A DNA stretch of 64,000 bases from Flagellimonas chongwuensis (GCF_013376415.1 NZ_WYET01000004.1:868001-932000); one strand, 5' to 3'. Shown: positions 1 through 8,897, counted from the stretch's first letter. Numbers and translations are program-made. Notes: generated by a model from the letters alone, not told the origin.

Positions 1-551
1 AAAGCAAATATAGCCAACTTGGCCCACAACCATCCGAACAGTGAGCCTACAAAGGCTCCTGTAATCACATCCAACGGATAGTGCACGCCGATGTAAATAC
101 GGCTATAGGCCACAATGCAGGCCCAAAGCAGCAAAACCCAAGAAATATATTTCACCTTATTTCTGAACAATACGGCAAAGAAAATCGCTGGGCCAAATGA
201 GTTGGCCGCGTGCGCAGAAAAATACCCAAATTGTCCACCACAGTAGCTTTTTACCAAGCGCATTGCGCTGCTCACATCAGGTTCGTGGCAGGGACGCAAG
301 CGACCGATACCATACTTGAAAAAATTGGACAGCTGATCGGTACAAGTAATCAACAAAGCAATGGAAACCAAAATTATTCCAGTTCCCTTCCAACCAAAAG
401 TTCGATAGGATAAATAAAGCAATAACAGATAAAGTGGTGCCGAGTTTCTGGTCGTCGTCATAAACATCCAGAAACCGTCCCAAGTCTCGGTTCCCAATCC
501 GTTAAGGAACAAAAACAGTTCTTTATCGTGTTGCAGTAATTGTTCCAGCAT
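1..551 (-). CDS. PAP2 (type 2 phosphatidic acid phosphatase) family membrane protein, 3' end cut by window edge
   Basis: The gene runs off the left edge; I read about 183 codons from the ATG at 551. The signature phosphatase motifs are present in order: KYGIGRLRP (the KxxxxxxRP block), a modified PSGH block reading FSAHAANSF, and SRIYIGVHYPLDV (the SRxxxxxHxxxD block), separated by hydrophobic segments. Known relatives are membrane phosphatases acting on phosphatidic acid, undecaprenyl pyrophosphate or similar lipid phosphates at the outer face of the inner membrane; the substrate cannot be told here. The start overlaps the stop of the upstream small gene as TAATG, so translation is probably coupled. 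The last residues are missing. Confidence 0.9.
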   Translation of the reverse strand, partial: MLEQLLQHDKELFLFLNGLGTETWDGFWMFMTTTRNSAPLYLLLLYLSYRTFGWKGTGIILVSIALLITCTDQLSNFFKYGIGRLRPCHEPDVSSAMRLVKSYCGGQFGYFSAHAANSFGPAIFFAVLFRNKVKYISWVLLLWACIVAYSRIYIGVHYPLDVITGAFVGSLFGWLWAKLAIFA

Positions 552-778
552 TATTGGTCGTATCTGGAAACTTCCCGGTCATAAAAAGCCGTGGCGGCCT
601 CAATTAGGCTTTCCGCTTCTTCCAATAAATCGGCTTCATCTTGTTTGGAGAATTCTTCCATCCATTCCACTTCATCATTCTCCAGATTGATGATGAATCG
701 TGGGTATTCGGTATGTACAATAAAAATGGCCTCGGGAAAATCCGTATTATCGGCCAATAAAAATTTAGGTAGTTCCAT
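551..778 (-). CDS. Small acidic conserved hypothetical protein (75 aa)
   Basis: A 75-residue acidic protein without a signal peptide or membrane segment. The second half is a predicted helix very rich in Glu and Asp. I do not recognise a named domain; similar short acidic proteins sit next to PAP2 genes in flavobacteria, as far as I recall. Its stop codon shares one base with the PAP2 start (TAATG), and it lies 35 nt downstream of the MATE gene on the same strand, so the three probably form one operon. It could be a small cytosolic accessory protein of the phosphatase, but that is inference from context only. Confidence 0.75.
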   Translation of the reverse strand: MELPKFLLADNTDFPEAIFIVHTEYPRFIINLENDEVEWMEEFSKQDEADLLEEAESLIEAATAFYDREVSRYDQ

Positions 779-813
779 GTGTTCTTATTTTGATTCCAAT
801 CTTGGAATTCATC

Positions 814-2181
814 TTATTGAGCTATCAATTTCTTGGTCAAAAAGTTGAATCGAAGATACAACATTACAGCCGATGCCGTAAGCCCCGACAACAATCCGAT
901 CCAAATACCGGTGCTTTCAAAACTGGTGCGCAATCCCAAGAAATAGCTGATGGGAAATCCAATCAACCAGTAGGCAATAAAAGTAATGAGTGTTGGTATC
1001 TTCACATCTTGCAAACCACGTAGGGCACCCAAAACCACCACTTGGAGACCATCAGAAATCTGAAAAAAGGCCGCCACCAACAACAGTTTGGCCGCAATAA
1101 AAATCACTTCGCTATTATCGGCCTGGTTGGCTATGTCATCCACATCCAAATAAATCGTAGGGAACCAATGTCTTCCCAATAGGAAAATGGCGGCAAAGGC
1201 TATTTCCACAAGCAAGGTCAAGAAAAATACGGATTCAGCGATTCGCTTCAATTCTTTATGGTTCTGAAGTCCTTTTTGATTTCCGACCCTGACCATTGCC
1301 GCCACGCTAAGCCCGGTCCCTACCATAAATGTCATACTGCTCAAGTTCAAGGCAATCTGATTGGCGGCCTGCGCATTTTTGCCCAGTACCCCGCTCAACC
1401 AAATGGCCGCGGTAAAAATGGCAACTTCAAAAAACATCTGCAATGCGGATGGAAAACCAAGATTGATGATTTTTTTCATCACTTTCTTTTCGATGCTTCT
1501 AAAGTTGAAATGGGTCACGTAGAATTCAAACTTCTTTTTTCGCTGGAGCAGATACCAAATAAACGCTACCATGATTACACGTGAGACCAAGGTGCCTATT
1601 GCTGCCCCTACAATCCCCATTTTGGGAAATCCGAAAGAACCAAAAATGAGAAGGTAATTTAGGGTGATATTGACCACATTCGCCACGATGGTGGTATACA
1701 TGGGGTATTTGGTCTGCGACAGACCATCAGAAAACTGTTTAAAAGCCTGGAATATGATCAAAGGCACCAGCGAAAAAGCCACCAAATCCAAATAGGGCAT
1801 GGCAAGTTCCACCACCTCTGGGGGCTGCTCCATATGGTGCATCAAAGGTTTGCAAACTTGTATAAGCCCAAAAAGTGACAACCCTAATAAGGTACAAAGT
1901 ACCAAGCCGTGTTTCAGGGCACTTTTGCCCGCCGCTTGATCCTTTGCACCATCCGCTTCGGCCACCAATGGCGTTATGGCCGTGGAAAATCCAATCCCAA
2001 GGGACATCGCTATGAACACAAAACTGTTGCCCAAAGAAACTGCGGCCAGTTCGGCCGTACCCAATTGCCCCACCATAATATTATCGGCAAAAGCCACAAA
2101 AGTGTGACCCAACATCCCCAAGATCACGGGATAGGACAGTTTTAAGTTATAGGCAAATTCTTTGGTGTAGTTTTGAAACAC
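814..2181 (-). CDS. MATE family efflux transporter
   Basis: A 455-residue polytopic protein with about twelve hydrophobic segments, the length and duplicated six-plus-six arrangement of MATE/NorM transporters. The first helix region contains PVILGMLGHTFVAFADNIMVG, typical of the family. Known members export cationic drugs, dyes or metabolites in exchange for Na+ or H+; the substrate cannot be predicted here. A perfect TATATTTG box lies 23 nt upstream of the start. It heads a probable operon with the small acidic protein and the PAP2 phosphatase. Confidence 0.93.
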   Translation of the reverse strand: MFQNYTKEFAYNLKLSYPVILGMLGHTFVAFADNIMVGQLGTAELAAVSLGNSFVFIAMSLGIGFSTAITPLVAEADGAKDQAAGKSALKHGLVLCTLLGLSLFGLIQVCKPLMHHMEQPPEVVELAMPYLDLVAFSLVPLIIFQAFKQFSDGLSQTKYPMYTTIVANVVNITLNYLLIFGSFGFPKMGIVGAAIGTLVSRVIMVAFIWYLLQRKKKFEFYVTHFNFRSIEKKVMKKIINLGFPSALQMFFEVAIFTAAIWLSGVLGKNAQAANQIALNLSSMTFMVGTGLSVAAMVRVGNQKGLQNHKELKRIAESVFFLTLLVEIAFAAIFLLGRHWFPTIYLDVDDIANQADNSEVIFIAAKLLLVAAFFQISDGLQVVVLGALRGLQDVKIPTLITFIAYWLIGFPISYFLGLRTSFESTGIWIGLLSGLTASAVMLYLRFNFLTKKLIAQ

Positions 2182-2204
2182 GGAATCATTTTAAAAAAGG
2201 ATGG

Positions 2205-2212
2205 CAAATATA
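2205..2212 (-). promoter_or_regulatory. Putative -7 box (TATATTTG) of the MATE gene
   Basis: Perfect match on the minus strand to the Bacteroidota -7 consensus TANNTTTG, 23 nt before the MATE start. No convincing -33 element was identified. Confidence 0.55.
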
Positions 2213-2264
2213 GTCAGTTTGTGCACAATTAGAGCGGGTCTAAATGTTAGGGAATGGATAAATG

Positions 2265-3038
2265 TTACAACTGCTTCGCCTCTTCCCAATACACATCCAT
2301 CTCGGCCAAGGTCATATCGCTCATAGCTTTTCCAGCCTCCTTTGCCTTTTGCTCTAAATATTGAAATCGTTTAATGAACTTTTTATTGGTGCGCTCCAGT
2401 GCATTCTCTGGGTTGATTTTTAGGAACCGGGCATAATTGACCATAGAAAAAAGCACATCGCCGAATTCAGATTCCATTTGATCGGTATTATTTGCTTCTA
2501 TCTCTTCTTGAAGCTCGCCCAGCTCCTCTTTCAATTTTTCAAAAACCTGCTCGGGATGCTCCCAATCAAAACCCACACCGGAGACTTTATCTTGGATTCG
2601 GTTGGCCTTAACCAAAGATGGAAGCCCCTTGGGAACACCTTCCAACACGCTTTTCTTGCCCTCTTTTAATTTGATGTTTTCCCAATTCTGTTTTACCTGC
2701 TCTTCATTCTCCACCTTAACATCTCCATAAATATGTGGGTGTCTGTTGATGAGCTTTTCGCAAATACCATTGGCCACATCGGCAATATCAAAATCCTGTG
2801 TTTCGGAACCGATTTTAGCGTAAAAAACAATGTGCAGTAAAATATCGCCCAGTTCCTTTTTTACTTCTTCCAAATCGTTGTCCAGTATAGCATCACCCAA
2901 TTCGTAGGTTTCCTCTATGGTCAAGTGACGAAGGGTTTGCATCGTCTGCTTTTTGTCCCACGGACATTGTTCGCGCAATTCGTCCATAATGGTCAAAAGG
3001 CGGTCAAAAGCGGCCAACTGTTCCGGTCTTGTGTTCAT
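2265..3038 (-). CDS. mazG: Nucleoside triphosphate pyrophosphohydrolase MazG
   Basis: At 257 residues it has the length of two-domain MazG. The first MazG domain shows the metal-binding pattern IEETYELGDAI followed by EVKKELGDILLHIVF, and a second domain near residues 165-230 repeats it (KEELGELQEEIE, then ESEFGDVLFSMVN). Known activity is hydrolysis of (d)NTPs to NMP and pyrophosphate, with house-cleaning and stress roles. It is transcribed alone, with a TATTTTTG box 16 nt before the ATG. Confidence 0.95.
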   Translation of the reverse strand: MNTRPEQLAAFDRLLTIMDELREQCPWDKKQTMQTLRHLTIEETYELGDAILDNDLEEVKKELGDILLHIVFYAKIGSETQDFDIADVANGICEKLINRHPHIYGDVKVENEEQVKQNWENIKLKEGKKSVLEGVPKGLPSLVKANRIQDKVSGVGFDWEHPEQVFEKLKEELGELQEEIEANNTDQMESEFGDVLFSMVNYARFLKINPENALERTNKKFIKRFQYLEQKAKEAGKAMSDMTLAEMDVYWEEAKQL

Positions 3039-3054
3039 GGCTTTGGATTTTGTC

Positions 3055-3062
3055 CAAAAATA
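3055..3062 (-). promoter_or_regulatory. Putative -7 box (TATTTTTG) of mazG
   Basis: Perfect TANNTTTG match 16 nt before mazG. A TTG on the same strand 23 nt further upstream (CAA at 3086-3088 on the plus strand) fits a -33 element. Confidence 0.55.
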
Positions 3063-3191
3063 CGAAGTCCCATTGGTTGAAAATCCAATGTCAAAATTTA
3101 CTTATGAAAAGTATTTTGGTATTTTTCAACAAAGGCGGTTTACGGAAAAATATCACTATCTTCAACGTCATTTTAAGGCTAAAATAGTAGA

Positions 3192-3836
3192 ATGAAACAT
3201 CTTTTTGTGGTGTTGCTCGTGGTTCCTTTGATGGTCATTGCGCAAACCGATAATCCTTTCAAAGACGAAGTCAAATCAATTCAAAAGAAGAATGATTCCC
3301 TTTGGGACCCATCCAAACCTACGATTGTTTTTACGGGAAGTTCGAGTATTCGTTTGTGGGAAGATGTTCAAGAGCGCTTCGCGGAACACCAAGTACTCAA
3401 CACTGGATTTGGAGGCTCTCAATTTTCCGACCTTGAGCTTTATTTGGATGAGTTGATATTGAACTACAGGCCTGTAAAGGTTTTTATCTACGAAGGCGAC
3501 AATGATATTTTTGCCAAGAAAAGACCAAGAAAAATCATTGAAAGAGCCGAACAGATCTTGGCCGACCTACAACAGAGAAACCCCAATATGGAGATTGTTC
3601 TGATTTCGGCAAAACCGAGTATTTCCCGATGGAAATATAGAGGTAGGTATCGCAGGTTAAACCGTAAACTGGACAAACTGGCCTCGGAAAACGAAAAGAT
3701 CGATTTTGTGGATGTCTGGTATCCTATGCTGGATAACAGAAAGGTGATGCAAGATATTTTTATTGAAGATGGCCTGCATATGAACGATAAAGGTTACGAC
3801 ATCTGGTACGATGTGATCAAAGACTACATGGACTAA
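3192..3836 (+). CDS. Secreted SGNH/GDSL-family hydrolase
   Basis: A 214-residue protein with an N-terminal signal peptide ending near IAQ. The SGNH blocks are visible: block I TGSSSIRLW with the nucleophile Ser, block II GFGGSQFSDL with Gly, block III EGDND with Asn, and block V DGLHMN with the catalytic Asp and His. Such enzymes are esterases, often acting on acetylated sugars. The GH20 hexosaminidase starts 13 nt downstream, so the pair may deacetylate and trim amino-sugar glycans in the periplasm; that pairing is inference. Confidence 0.9.
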   Translation: MKHLFVVLLVVPLMVIAQTDNPFKDEVKSIQKKNDSLWDPSKPTIVFTGSSSIRLWEDVQERFAEHQVLNTGFGGSQFSDLELYLDELILNYRPVKVFIYEGDNDIFAKKRPRKIIERAEQILADLQQRNPNMEIVLISAKPSISRWKYRGRYRRLNRKLDKLASENEKIDFVDVWYPMLDNRKVMQDIFIEDGLHMNDKGYDIWYDVIKDYMD

Positions 3837-3849
3837 AAACTAAACAAAC

Positions 3850-5427
3850 GTGATTAAAAAATCAATTTTGCTGTTCGTTGCGGTTATCTGCATGGCAGCC
3901 TGCCAAACCAAAAAAGAGGAAATCAATTTTCCAAAAACCGACCTAGCAAGCGCCCCATTGATTCCTAAGCCCATCAAAACCATCCCGACCGGAAGTGCTT
4001 TTGGGTTAGATATAGGAACGGCCATCTACACTTCTACCACAAGTCCCGAATTTGAGAAAGTGGGTCAGTTTTTATCCGAAAGCATTAAATCCAAAACAGG
4101 ACTTGATATAGCCGTAAATACATCATCCGAAGACAAATTGGAACGGTTGATCTATATCAACCAATCGGACAGTGTGGATTTGGAAAGTCCCGAAGCTTAT
4201 CAACTTTACATTAAAAAAGACTCTATTTTATTGAACGCCAAAACAGCGACGGGTGCTTTCAGGGGCGTACAGACGCTACGCCAACTCATTCCGGAAAAAA
4301 GCAATGATACACTGGCAGACCGTCCGATTTGGGTAATTCCCTCTGGCAAAATCATAGACGCTCCAAAATACGGATACCGCAGTTCCATGTTGGACGTGGC
4401 CCGTCACTTTTTTACCGTGGATGAAGTCAAAAAATACATTGATGCCCTGGCATACTACAAGTTCAACACATTGCACCTTCACCTATCCGATGATCAAGGT
4501 TGGCGCATTGAAATCAAATCTTGGCCGAAACTTACCGAAGTCGGAGGTGCCAGTGAAGTTGGTGGTGGCCAAGGTGGATTTTACACCCAAGAGGAATACA
4601 AGGACCTCGTTGCCTATGCTGCTGAAAGACACATTACCATTGTACCGGAGATTGACATGCCCGGACACACCAATTCGGCATCATTGAGCTACCCGTTTTT
4701 GCACTATGCCGGGGCTGAAACCCCACGTGTACGTACCGATATGAAAGTAGGTTACAGTTCCTTTGATGCAAAAAAGGATACGGTTTACAGTTTTTTGGAT
4801 GATGTAATTGGCGAGATTGCATCCATAACGCCCGGTCCGTACTTCCATATTGGTGGCGATGAAAGCCACGTAACCAAGAAGAACGATTACATCCTTTTCG
4901 TAGAAAAAGTAGGGAAGTTGGTACAAAAGCACAACAAGAGAATGATCGGTTGGGATGAAATTGCCCAAGCGGACATTGATCCCAATTCGGTTGTTCAACT
5001 ATGGAACAGTGCTGAAAATGCCTTGAAAGCCGCCGAAAATGGTTCCAAAATCATAATATCGCCTGCAAAGAAAGCCTATTTGGACATGAAATATGATTCC
5101 ATTTCCGAGTATGGTCTAAACTGGGCTGGCTATATACCTGTTGATGTGGGATACCAATGGAATCCGGAAACCTATGTTGATGGACTTCCCAAAGAAAATA
5201 TTCTTGGAATAGAAGCACCATTATGGTCAGAAACCATTAGCAACAGCACTGAATTGGAATATTTGGCTTTCCCAAGATTAATCGGGTATGCCGAACTGGG
5301 ATGGTCTCCAAGTGAGCACCTTGATTGGGACGATTATAAAAATCGATTAGCTGCACAGGTTCCTAATCTGGAATCCATGCAGATCAATTATTACCCAACA
5401 AAGTTGGTGGATTGGAAAAAAGAATAG
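3850..5427 (+). CDS. Glycoside hydrolase family 20 beta-N-acetylhexosaminidase, lipoprotein
   Basis: A 525-residue protein starting at GTG. The lipobox MAAC (Cys 18) predicts a lipid-anchored envelope protein. An N-terminal GH20b-like domain (about 40-165) precedes the catalytic barrel, with LHLHLSDDQGWR near 208-219 and the catalytic Asp-Glu pair in HIGGDES (337-338). GH20 enzymes release terminal GlcNAc or GalNAc by substrate-assisted catalysis, from chitin, host glycans or peptidoglycan fragments. It is in tandem with the SGNH hydrolase and ends 3 nt from the convergent DUF5606 gene. It lacks the extra C-terminal domains of larger homologues. Confidence 0.94.
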   Translation: MIKKSILLFVAVICMAACQTKKEEINFPKTDLASAPLIPKPIKTIPTGSAFGLDIGTAIYTSTTSPEFEKVGQFLSESIKSKTGLDIAVNTSSEDKLERLIYINQSDSVDLESPEAYQLYIKKDSILLNAKTATGAFRGVQTLRQLIPEKSNDTLADRPIWVIPSGKIIDAPKYGYRSSMLDVARHFFTVDEVKKYIDALAYYKFNTLHLHLSDDQGWRIEIKSWPKLTEVGGASEVGGGQGGFYTQEEYKDLVAYAAERHITIVPEIDMPGHTNSASLSYPFLHYAGAETPRVRTDMKVGYSSFDAKKDTVYSFLDDVIGEIASITPGPYFHIGGDESHVTKKNDYILFVEKVGKLVQKHNKRMIGWDEIAQADIDPNSVVQLWNSAENALKAAENGSKIIISPAKKAYLDMKYDSISEYGLNWAGYIPVDVGYQWNPETYVDGLPKENILGIEAPLWSETISNSTELEYLAFPRLIGYAELGWSPSEHLDWDDYKNRLAAQVPNLESMQINYYPTKLVDWKKE

Positions 5428-5430
5428 TGT

Positions 5431-5874
5431 TTATTCTTCCTCTTCTGAGGCAGATACAGTAGGTTGTTCGGCATCCTTTTCGTCCTCAACAAACTCAGTG
5501 ATATTGTTGTCGAGAAGGATGTTGTACCACTGTATGATTTTTTTGATGTCGCTTGCGTACACACGGTCCTCATCATAATTCGGGAGTACCTCGAAAAAAT
5601 ACTCCTCCAATTCGATTTTTTCGGCTTTGTGGCTAATCGAGGTTTTTTTACCGTCTTCCTTTTCCTTTATTTTTTGAAATACTTCCTTTAAAGGAACTTC
5701 CTCTTCCAAAGTGTAAATGGCTATTTCGGACAACACGCTTACATTGCTTCTTAAACCAACGGTTACGCGTTTGCCATCCAAAAGGGATTCGCCAACAAAG
5801 CCTCCTCGCGTTTGGGTCAATAATTTGTAAAGTCCTGGTTTACCTCCAATGGATAAAATCTTGTCTAATGCCAT
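5431..5874 (-). CDS. DUF5606 family protein
   Basis: A 147-residue cytosolic protein. The N-terminus (MALDKILSIGGKPGLYKL) is characteristic of the Bacteroidota family DUF5606. The C-terminal 40 residues are acidic and probably disordered. Function is unknown. It lies just upstream of, and on the same strand as, neither def nor ruvX in an operon sense (its own box lies between it and def), and it has a TATTTTTG box 21 nt before its ATG. It converges on the hexosaminidase gene with only 3 nt between stops. Confidence 0.88.
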   Translation of the reverse strand: MALDKILSIGGKPGLYKLLTQTRGGFVGESLLDGKRVTVGLRSNVSVLSEIAIYTLEEEVPLKEVFQKIKEKEDGKKTSISHKAEKIELEEYFFEVLPNYDEDRVYASDIKKIIQWYNILLDNNITEFVEDEKDAEQPTVSASEEEE

Positions 5875-5895
5875 TCAAATAATAATTTATGGGCG

Positions 5896-5903
5896 CAAAA
5901 ATA
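5896..5903 (-). promoter_or_regulatory. Putative -7 box (TATTTTTG) of the DUF5606 gene
   Basis: Perfect TANNTTTG match on the minus strand, 21 nt before the start codon at 5874 and downstream of the def stop. Confidence 0.55.
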
Positions 5904-5929
5904 TGTTTTTATCGCAAACTGCGATTTTT

Positions 5930-6520
5930 TTAACGTCCTTTTTTGATATTGGGAAACCTCATTCGGTAGTCCACGGTTATTTTTCCTTTGGAAATCTTTT
6001 CCAATCGGCTTTTTAAAAGTCGTTTCTTTAAGGTTGAAAGCTTATCGGTAAACAAAATACCTTCAATATGGTCGTATTCATGTTGGATAACTCGGGCCAA
6101 AAGGCCATCAAAGGTCTCCGTATGTTCTTTGAAACCCTCATCTAAATATGTAATGGTGATTTCTGGCTTACGCTTTACATCTTCACGGACATCAGGAATA
6201 CTCAAACAACCTTCGTTAAAGTCCCACTCCTTGCCACTTTCTTCTTGAATCTTTGCGTTGATGAATACTTTTTTGAATCCATCGAGTTGTTTCTGCTCGG
6301 CTTCGGTCAATTCTTCATCATCAGAAAAAGGTGTTGTATCCACCATAAACATACGTATGGGAAGCCCCACCTGTGGAGCGGCCAGGCCAACACCATGGGC
6401 ATTGTACATGGTCTCCCACATATTTGTTATTAACTCGTCAAGTTTTGGATATTCGGATGTGATATCCTTTGCCTTTTTTCGCAAAACGGGGTCTCCGTAG
6501 GCTACTATGGGTAAAATCAT
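5930..6520 (-). CDS. def: Peptide deformylase
   Basis: At 196 residues it has normal length. All three family motifs are intact: GVGLAAPQVG (motif 1), EGCLSIP with the metal-ligand Cys (motif 2), and QHEYDH with the two His ligands and catalytic Glu (motif 3). The enzyme removes the formyl group from nascent polypeptides. It starts 3 nt after the ruvX stop and is presumably co-transcribed with it. Confidence 0.98.
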   Translation of the reverse strand: MILPIVAYGDPVLRKKAKDITSEYPKLDELITNMWETMYNAHGVGLAAPQVGLPIRMFMVDTTPFSDDEELTEAEQKQLDGFKKVFINAKIQEESGKEWDFNEGCLSIPDVREDVKRKPEITITYLDEGFKEHTETFDGLLARVIQHEYDHIEGILFTDKLSTLKKRLLKSRLEKISKGKITVDYRMRFPNIKKGR

Positions 6521-6523
6521 AAA

Positions 6524-6934
6524 TCAAAATCTGTTTAAGTAGGCCTGCAATATGAGCGTGGCACTTATTTCATCGACTAGGGCCTTATCCCTTCTCTTCT
6601 TTTTTTTCATTCCGCTGTCCAACATGGATTGAAATGCCATTTTGGATGTGAACCGCTCATCTTGTCGCTCCACAGGAATAGAAGGAAACTTGGCCTTCAG
6701 CTTTTTCAAAAAAACCTGGATAAGTTCCTCGGACTCGGAAGCGGTGTTGTCCATTTGCTTGGGCAACCCCACAACAAAAAGTTCAACGGATTCTTTATGG
6801 GTGTACTCGTCCAAAAAGGATAACAAGTCCTTGGTTTGAATAGTGGTCAATCCAGAAGCGATCAGCTTAAGTTCATCGGTAACTGCTATCCCCGTTCTCA
6901 CCTTTCCAAAATCCAAAGCCAAAATTCTAGCCAA
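6524..6934 (-). CDS. ruvX: Putative Holliday junction resolvase RuvX/YqgF (pre-16S rRNA nuclease)
   Basis: A 136-residue RNase H-fold protein. The conserved acidic residues are visible in ILALDFGKVRTGIA (Asp 8), in the DERFTS motif, and in the C-terminal DEISATLILQAYL. Family members mature 16S rRNA 5' ends and/or resolve recombination junctions. It is followed within 3 nt by def. A TATTTTTG box lies 13 nt before the ATG, which implies a very short leader. Confidence 0.95.
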   Translation of the reverse strand: MARILALDFGKVRTGIAVTDELKLIASGLTTIQTKDLLSFLDEYTHKESVELFVVGLPKQMDNTASESEELIQVFLKKLKAKFPSIPVERQDERFTSKMAFQSMLDSGMKKKKRRDKALVDEISATLILQAYLNRF

Positions 6935-6947
6935 AATAATTTTTTGG

Positions 6948-6955
6948 CAAAAATA
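6948..6955 (-). promoter_or_regulatory. Putative -7 box (TATTTTTG) of ruvX-def
   Basis: Perfect TANNTTTG on the minus strand, 13 nt before the ruvX ATG, in the divergent ruvX/dapD intergenic region. Confidence 0.5.
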
Positions 6956-7009
6956 ACCTTAAAAATGTTATGCGCTTAAAAATGGCGACCATAATTGTAT
7001 GAGGGGGCT

Positions 7010-7017
7010 TATCTTTG
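7010..7017 (+). promoter_or_regulatory. Putative -7 box (TATCTTTG) of dapD
   Basis: Perfect TANNTTTG match 17 nt before the dapD ATG. The nearest TTG (6995-6997) is closer than the usual -33 spacing, so only the -7 element is claimed. Confidence 0.55.
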
Positions 7018-7034
7018 TATAAACTTTAAGAAAA

Positions 7035-7850
7035 ATGACAGAATTAAGAACGCTAATTGAAAAAGCGTGGGACAATAGAGCGTTGCTCGAGGACAGAAAG
7101 ACTCAAGACGCCATACGCGAAGTCGTAAAGCTTATTGATTCGGGAGAACTGCGTTGTGCAGAACCTACGGAAGATGGTTGGCAGATAAATGAATGGGTAA
7201 AAAAAGGGGTGGTACTTTACTTCCCTATCCAAAAAATGGAAGTGCTCGAAGCTGGCATTTTTGAATATCATGATAAAATTCCTTTGAAAAAAGGATACAA
7301 AGAAAAAGGTGTTCGTGTGGTCCCCCATGCGGTGGCAAGACATGGAGCTTATATTTCTCAGGGCACTATTTTAATGCCGAGTTATGTAAACATCGGTGCC
7401 TACGTTGATGAAGGAACCATGGTGGATACTTGGGCCACGGTGGGAAGTTGTGCACAAATCGGTAAAAACGTTCACTTGAGTGGTGGAGTTGGTATCGGCG
7501 GGGTTTTGGAACCTTTACAGGCGGCCCCCGTAATTATTGAAGACAATGCCTTTATTGGTTCAAGGTGTATAGTAGTGGAAGGTGTGCGAGTAGAAAAAGA
7601 AGCCGTTTTGGGCGCGAATGTTGTTTTGACCGCATCTACCAAAATTATTGATGTGACAGGTGATGAAGCTGTTGAATTGAAAGGACGCGTACCTGCTAGG
7701 TCAGTTGTTATTCCCGGAAGCTATACCAAAAAATTCCCAGCAGGTGATTATCAAGTACCTTGTGCCTTGATCATTGGAAAGCGAAAAGAAAGCACGGACA
7801 AGAAAACTTCTTTGAACAATGCCTTGCGTGAGCACAATGTTGCTGTGTAA
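7035..7850 (+). CDS. dapD: 2,3,4,5-tetrahydropyridine-2,6-dicarboxylate N-succinyltransferase
   Basis: A 271-residue protein whose centre is a left-handed beta-helix of hexapeptide repeats (for example VNIGAYVDEGTMVDTWATVG, then IGKNVHLSGGVGIGGVLEP). It matches DapD of the succinylase branch of diaminopimelate/lysine synthesis. It is monocistronic by appearance, with a -7 box 17 nt upstream. lysA, the last step of the pathway, is about 19 kb away in this window. Confidence 0.97.
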   Translation: MTELRTLIEKAWDNRALLEDRKTQDAIREVVKLIDSGELRCAEPTEDGWQINEWVKKGVVLYFPIQKMEVLEAGIFEYHDKIPLKKGYKEKGVRVVPHAVARHGAYISQGTILMPSYVNIGAYVDEGTMVDTWATVGSCAQIGKNVHLSGGVGIGGVLEPLQAAPVIIEDNAFIGSRCIVVEGVRVEKEAVLGANVVLTASTKIIDVTGDEAVELKGRVPARSVVIPGSYTKKFPAGDYQVPCALIIGKRKESTDKKTSLNNALREHNVAV

Positions 7851-7862
7851 TCCCTTGTTCAA

Positions 7863-8897
7863 TTAATTTAATACATTACTGACGGCCGCTTGTAAAAAGT
7901 GGCCGTTCGTGATTTTATGCCTTATCCTATCCACATTGGAGACCATTTTGGAATAGGTCTCCTCATCAATATTATCCAGCTTTTCGGATAGTTCATCCAA
8001 AGATCCAATCGCAAAGCCCACCTGTTCCTCCTCAATTATTTTGGCTACTGCAGCTTTGTCCCAAACAATTACAGGCAAACCAGCCAATAAGTACAAAGAT
8101 GTTTTATGCGGATTATTGTACTGAATATATTTACCAAATGCTCCATCACACTCCTTAATGGCATTTCCGTTCCACACCAATCCAAAATTCCCTTTCATTT
8201 TATCCAGCACCTCATCCGGAGAAAAAACTCCTTGATAGTTCAAAATGGATTTTTCATCCACTTTTTCCTTTTGATAGCCATTTCCGTAGAGCTTTAGGGT
8301 AAAATCCTTTTGTTCCAACTCGTCAACCTTGTACAGGAAGGCGCTTTTTTCCATTCCCAATCCTCCAGCAAAAACAACCTCCCTCCCAGCTTCTTTAGGA
8401 GATTCGGGCAATTCCTGATTGCTAGCGAGCAAATAATCGAATAAATATAACGGCACCATTTTTCCCTTATATCCATTTTCTGTAAACCATTCAATCATCA
8501 TCTCATTGTGCAGCACAAGAACATCAGCTTTGTTGAAGTGTTTCATTTCTTTTTCCACATTTTTGTTTTTGCCCATCAAGGTTTTTACATCATGGACAAT
8601 CAAAACAATTTTACATCTTTTGAGCTTGGCCACTTGAACTTTATAGCTAAAAAACTTGCTCAGGGGATATTGCATGCACAATGTTGATGAAAAGGGCAAT
8701 AAAATCAAACCTTTGGTTATCCCCAAAAAACTAATGATGGCCCCAATGGCCGAACTGGGATGATTGCTCTGCTTAAACCCTAAATTTTCAAAACCTAGTT
8801 GGGACAAGACATTTTCACAATCCATTTTGGGCTTGGAGGCCGCATTCTTGGAAAATTTATAATTTCTGGAAATGTAGAACTGGTTAGTGTTTTGCAT
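7863..8897 (-). CDS. Galactofuranosyltransferase-like glycosyltransferase
   Basis: I start at the ATG at 8897 (344 aa, MQNTNQFYISRNYK) because the family usually begins near this ISRNYK segment; an in-frame ATG at 8930 would add 11 residues. The fold looks GT-B-like: an N-terminal part with IVLIVHDVKTLMG and VLVLHNEMMIEWF, then VFAGGLGMEKSAF and LAGLPVIVWDKAAVAKIIEE in the nucleotide-sugar domain. It resembles beta-1,6-galactofuranosyltransferases. Divergence from glf, which makes UDP-galactofuranose, supports that role. No signal peptide; it should act at the cytosolic face of the membrane. Confidence 0.8.
   Translation of the reverse strand: MQNTNQFYISRNYKFSKNAASKPKMDCENVLSQLGFENLGFKQSNHPSSAIGAIISFLGITKGLILLPFSSTLCMQYPLSKFFSYKVQVAKLKRCKIVLIVHDVKTLMGKNKNVEKEMKHFNKADVLVLHNEMMIEWFTENGYKGKMVPLYLFDYLLASNQELPESPKEAGREVVFAGGLGMEKSAFLYKVDELEQKDFTLKLYGNGYQKEKVDEKSILNYQGVFSPDEVLDKMKGNFGLVWNGNAIKECDGAFGKYIQYNNPHKTSLYLLAGLPVIVWDKAAVAKIIEEEQVGFAIGSLDELSEKLDNIDEETYSKMVSNVDRIRHKITNGHFLQAAVSNVLN

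Noticed and set aside
277..483. Minus-strand frame of 68 codons inside the PAP2 region
   Set aside because: It lies in another frame from the PAP2 protein, whose catalytic motifs continue through the whole region from 551 to the left edge.
3089..3195. 35-codon plus-strand frame whose stop overlaps the SGNH start (ATGA)
   Set aside because: Composition is Phe/Tyr/His-rich like translated AT-rich DNA, no homologue is recognised, and it covers the region expected to hold the SGNH promoter and the mazG -7 box. A conservation search would settle it.
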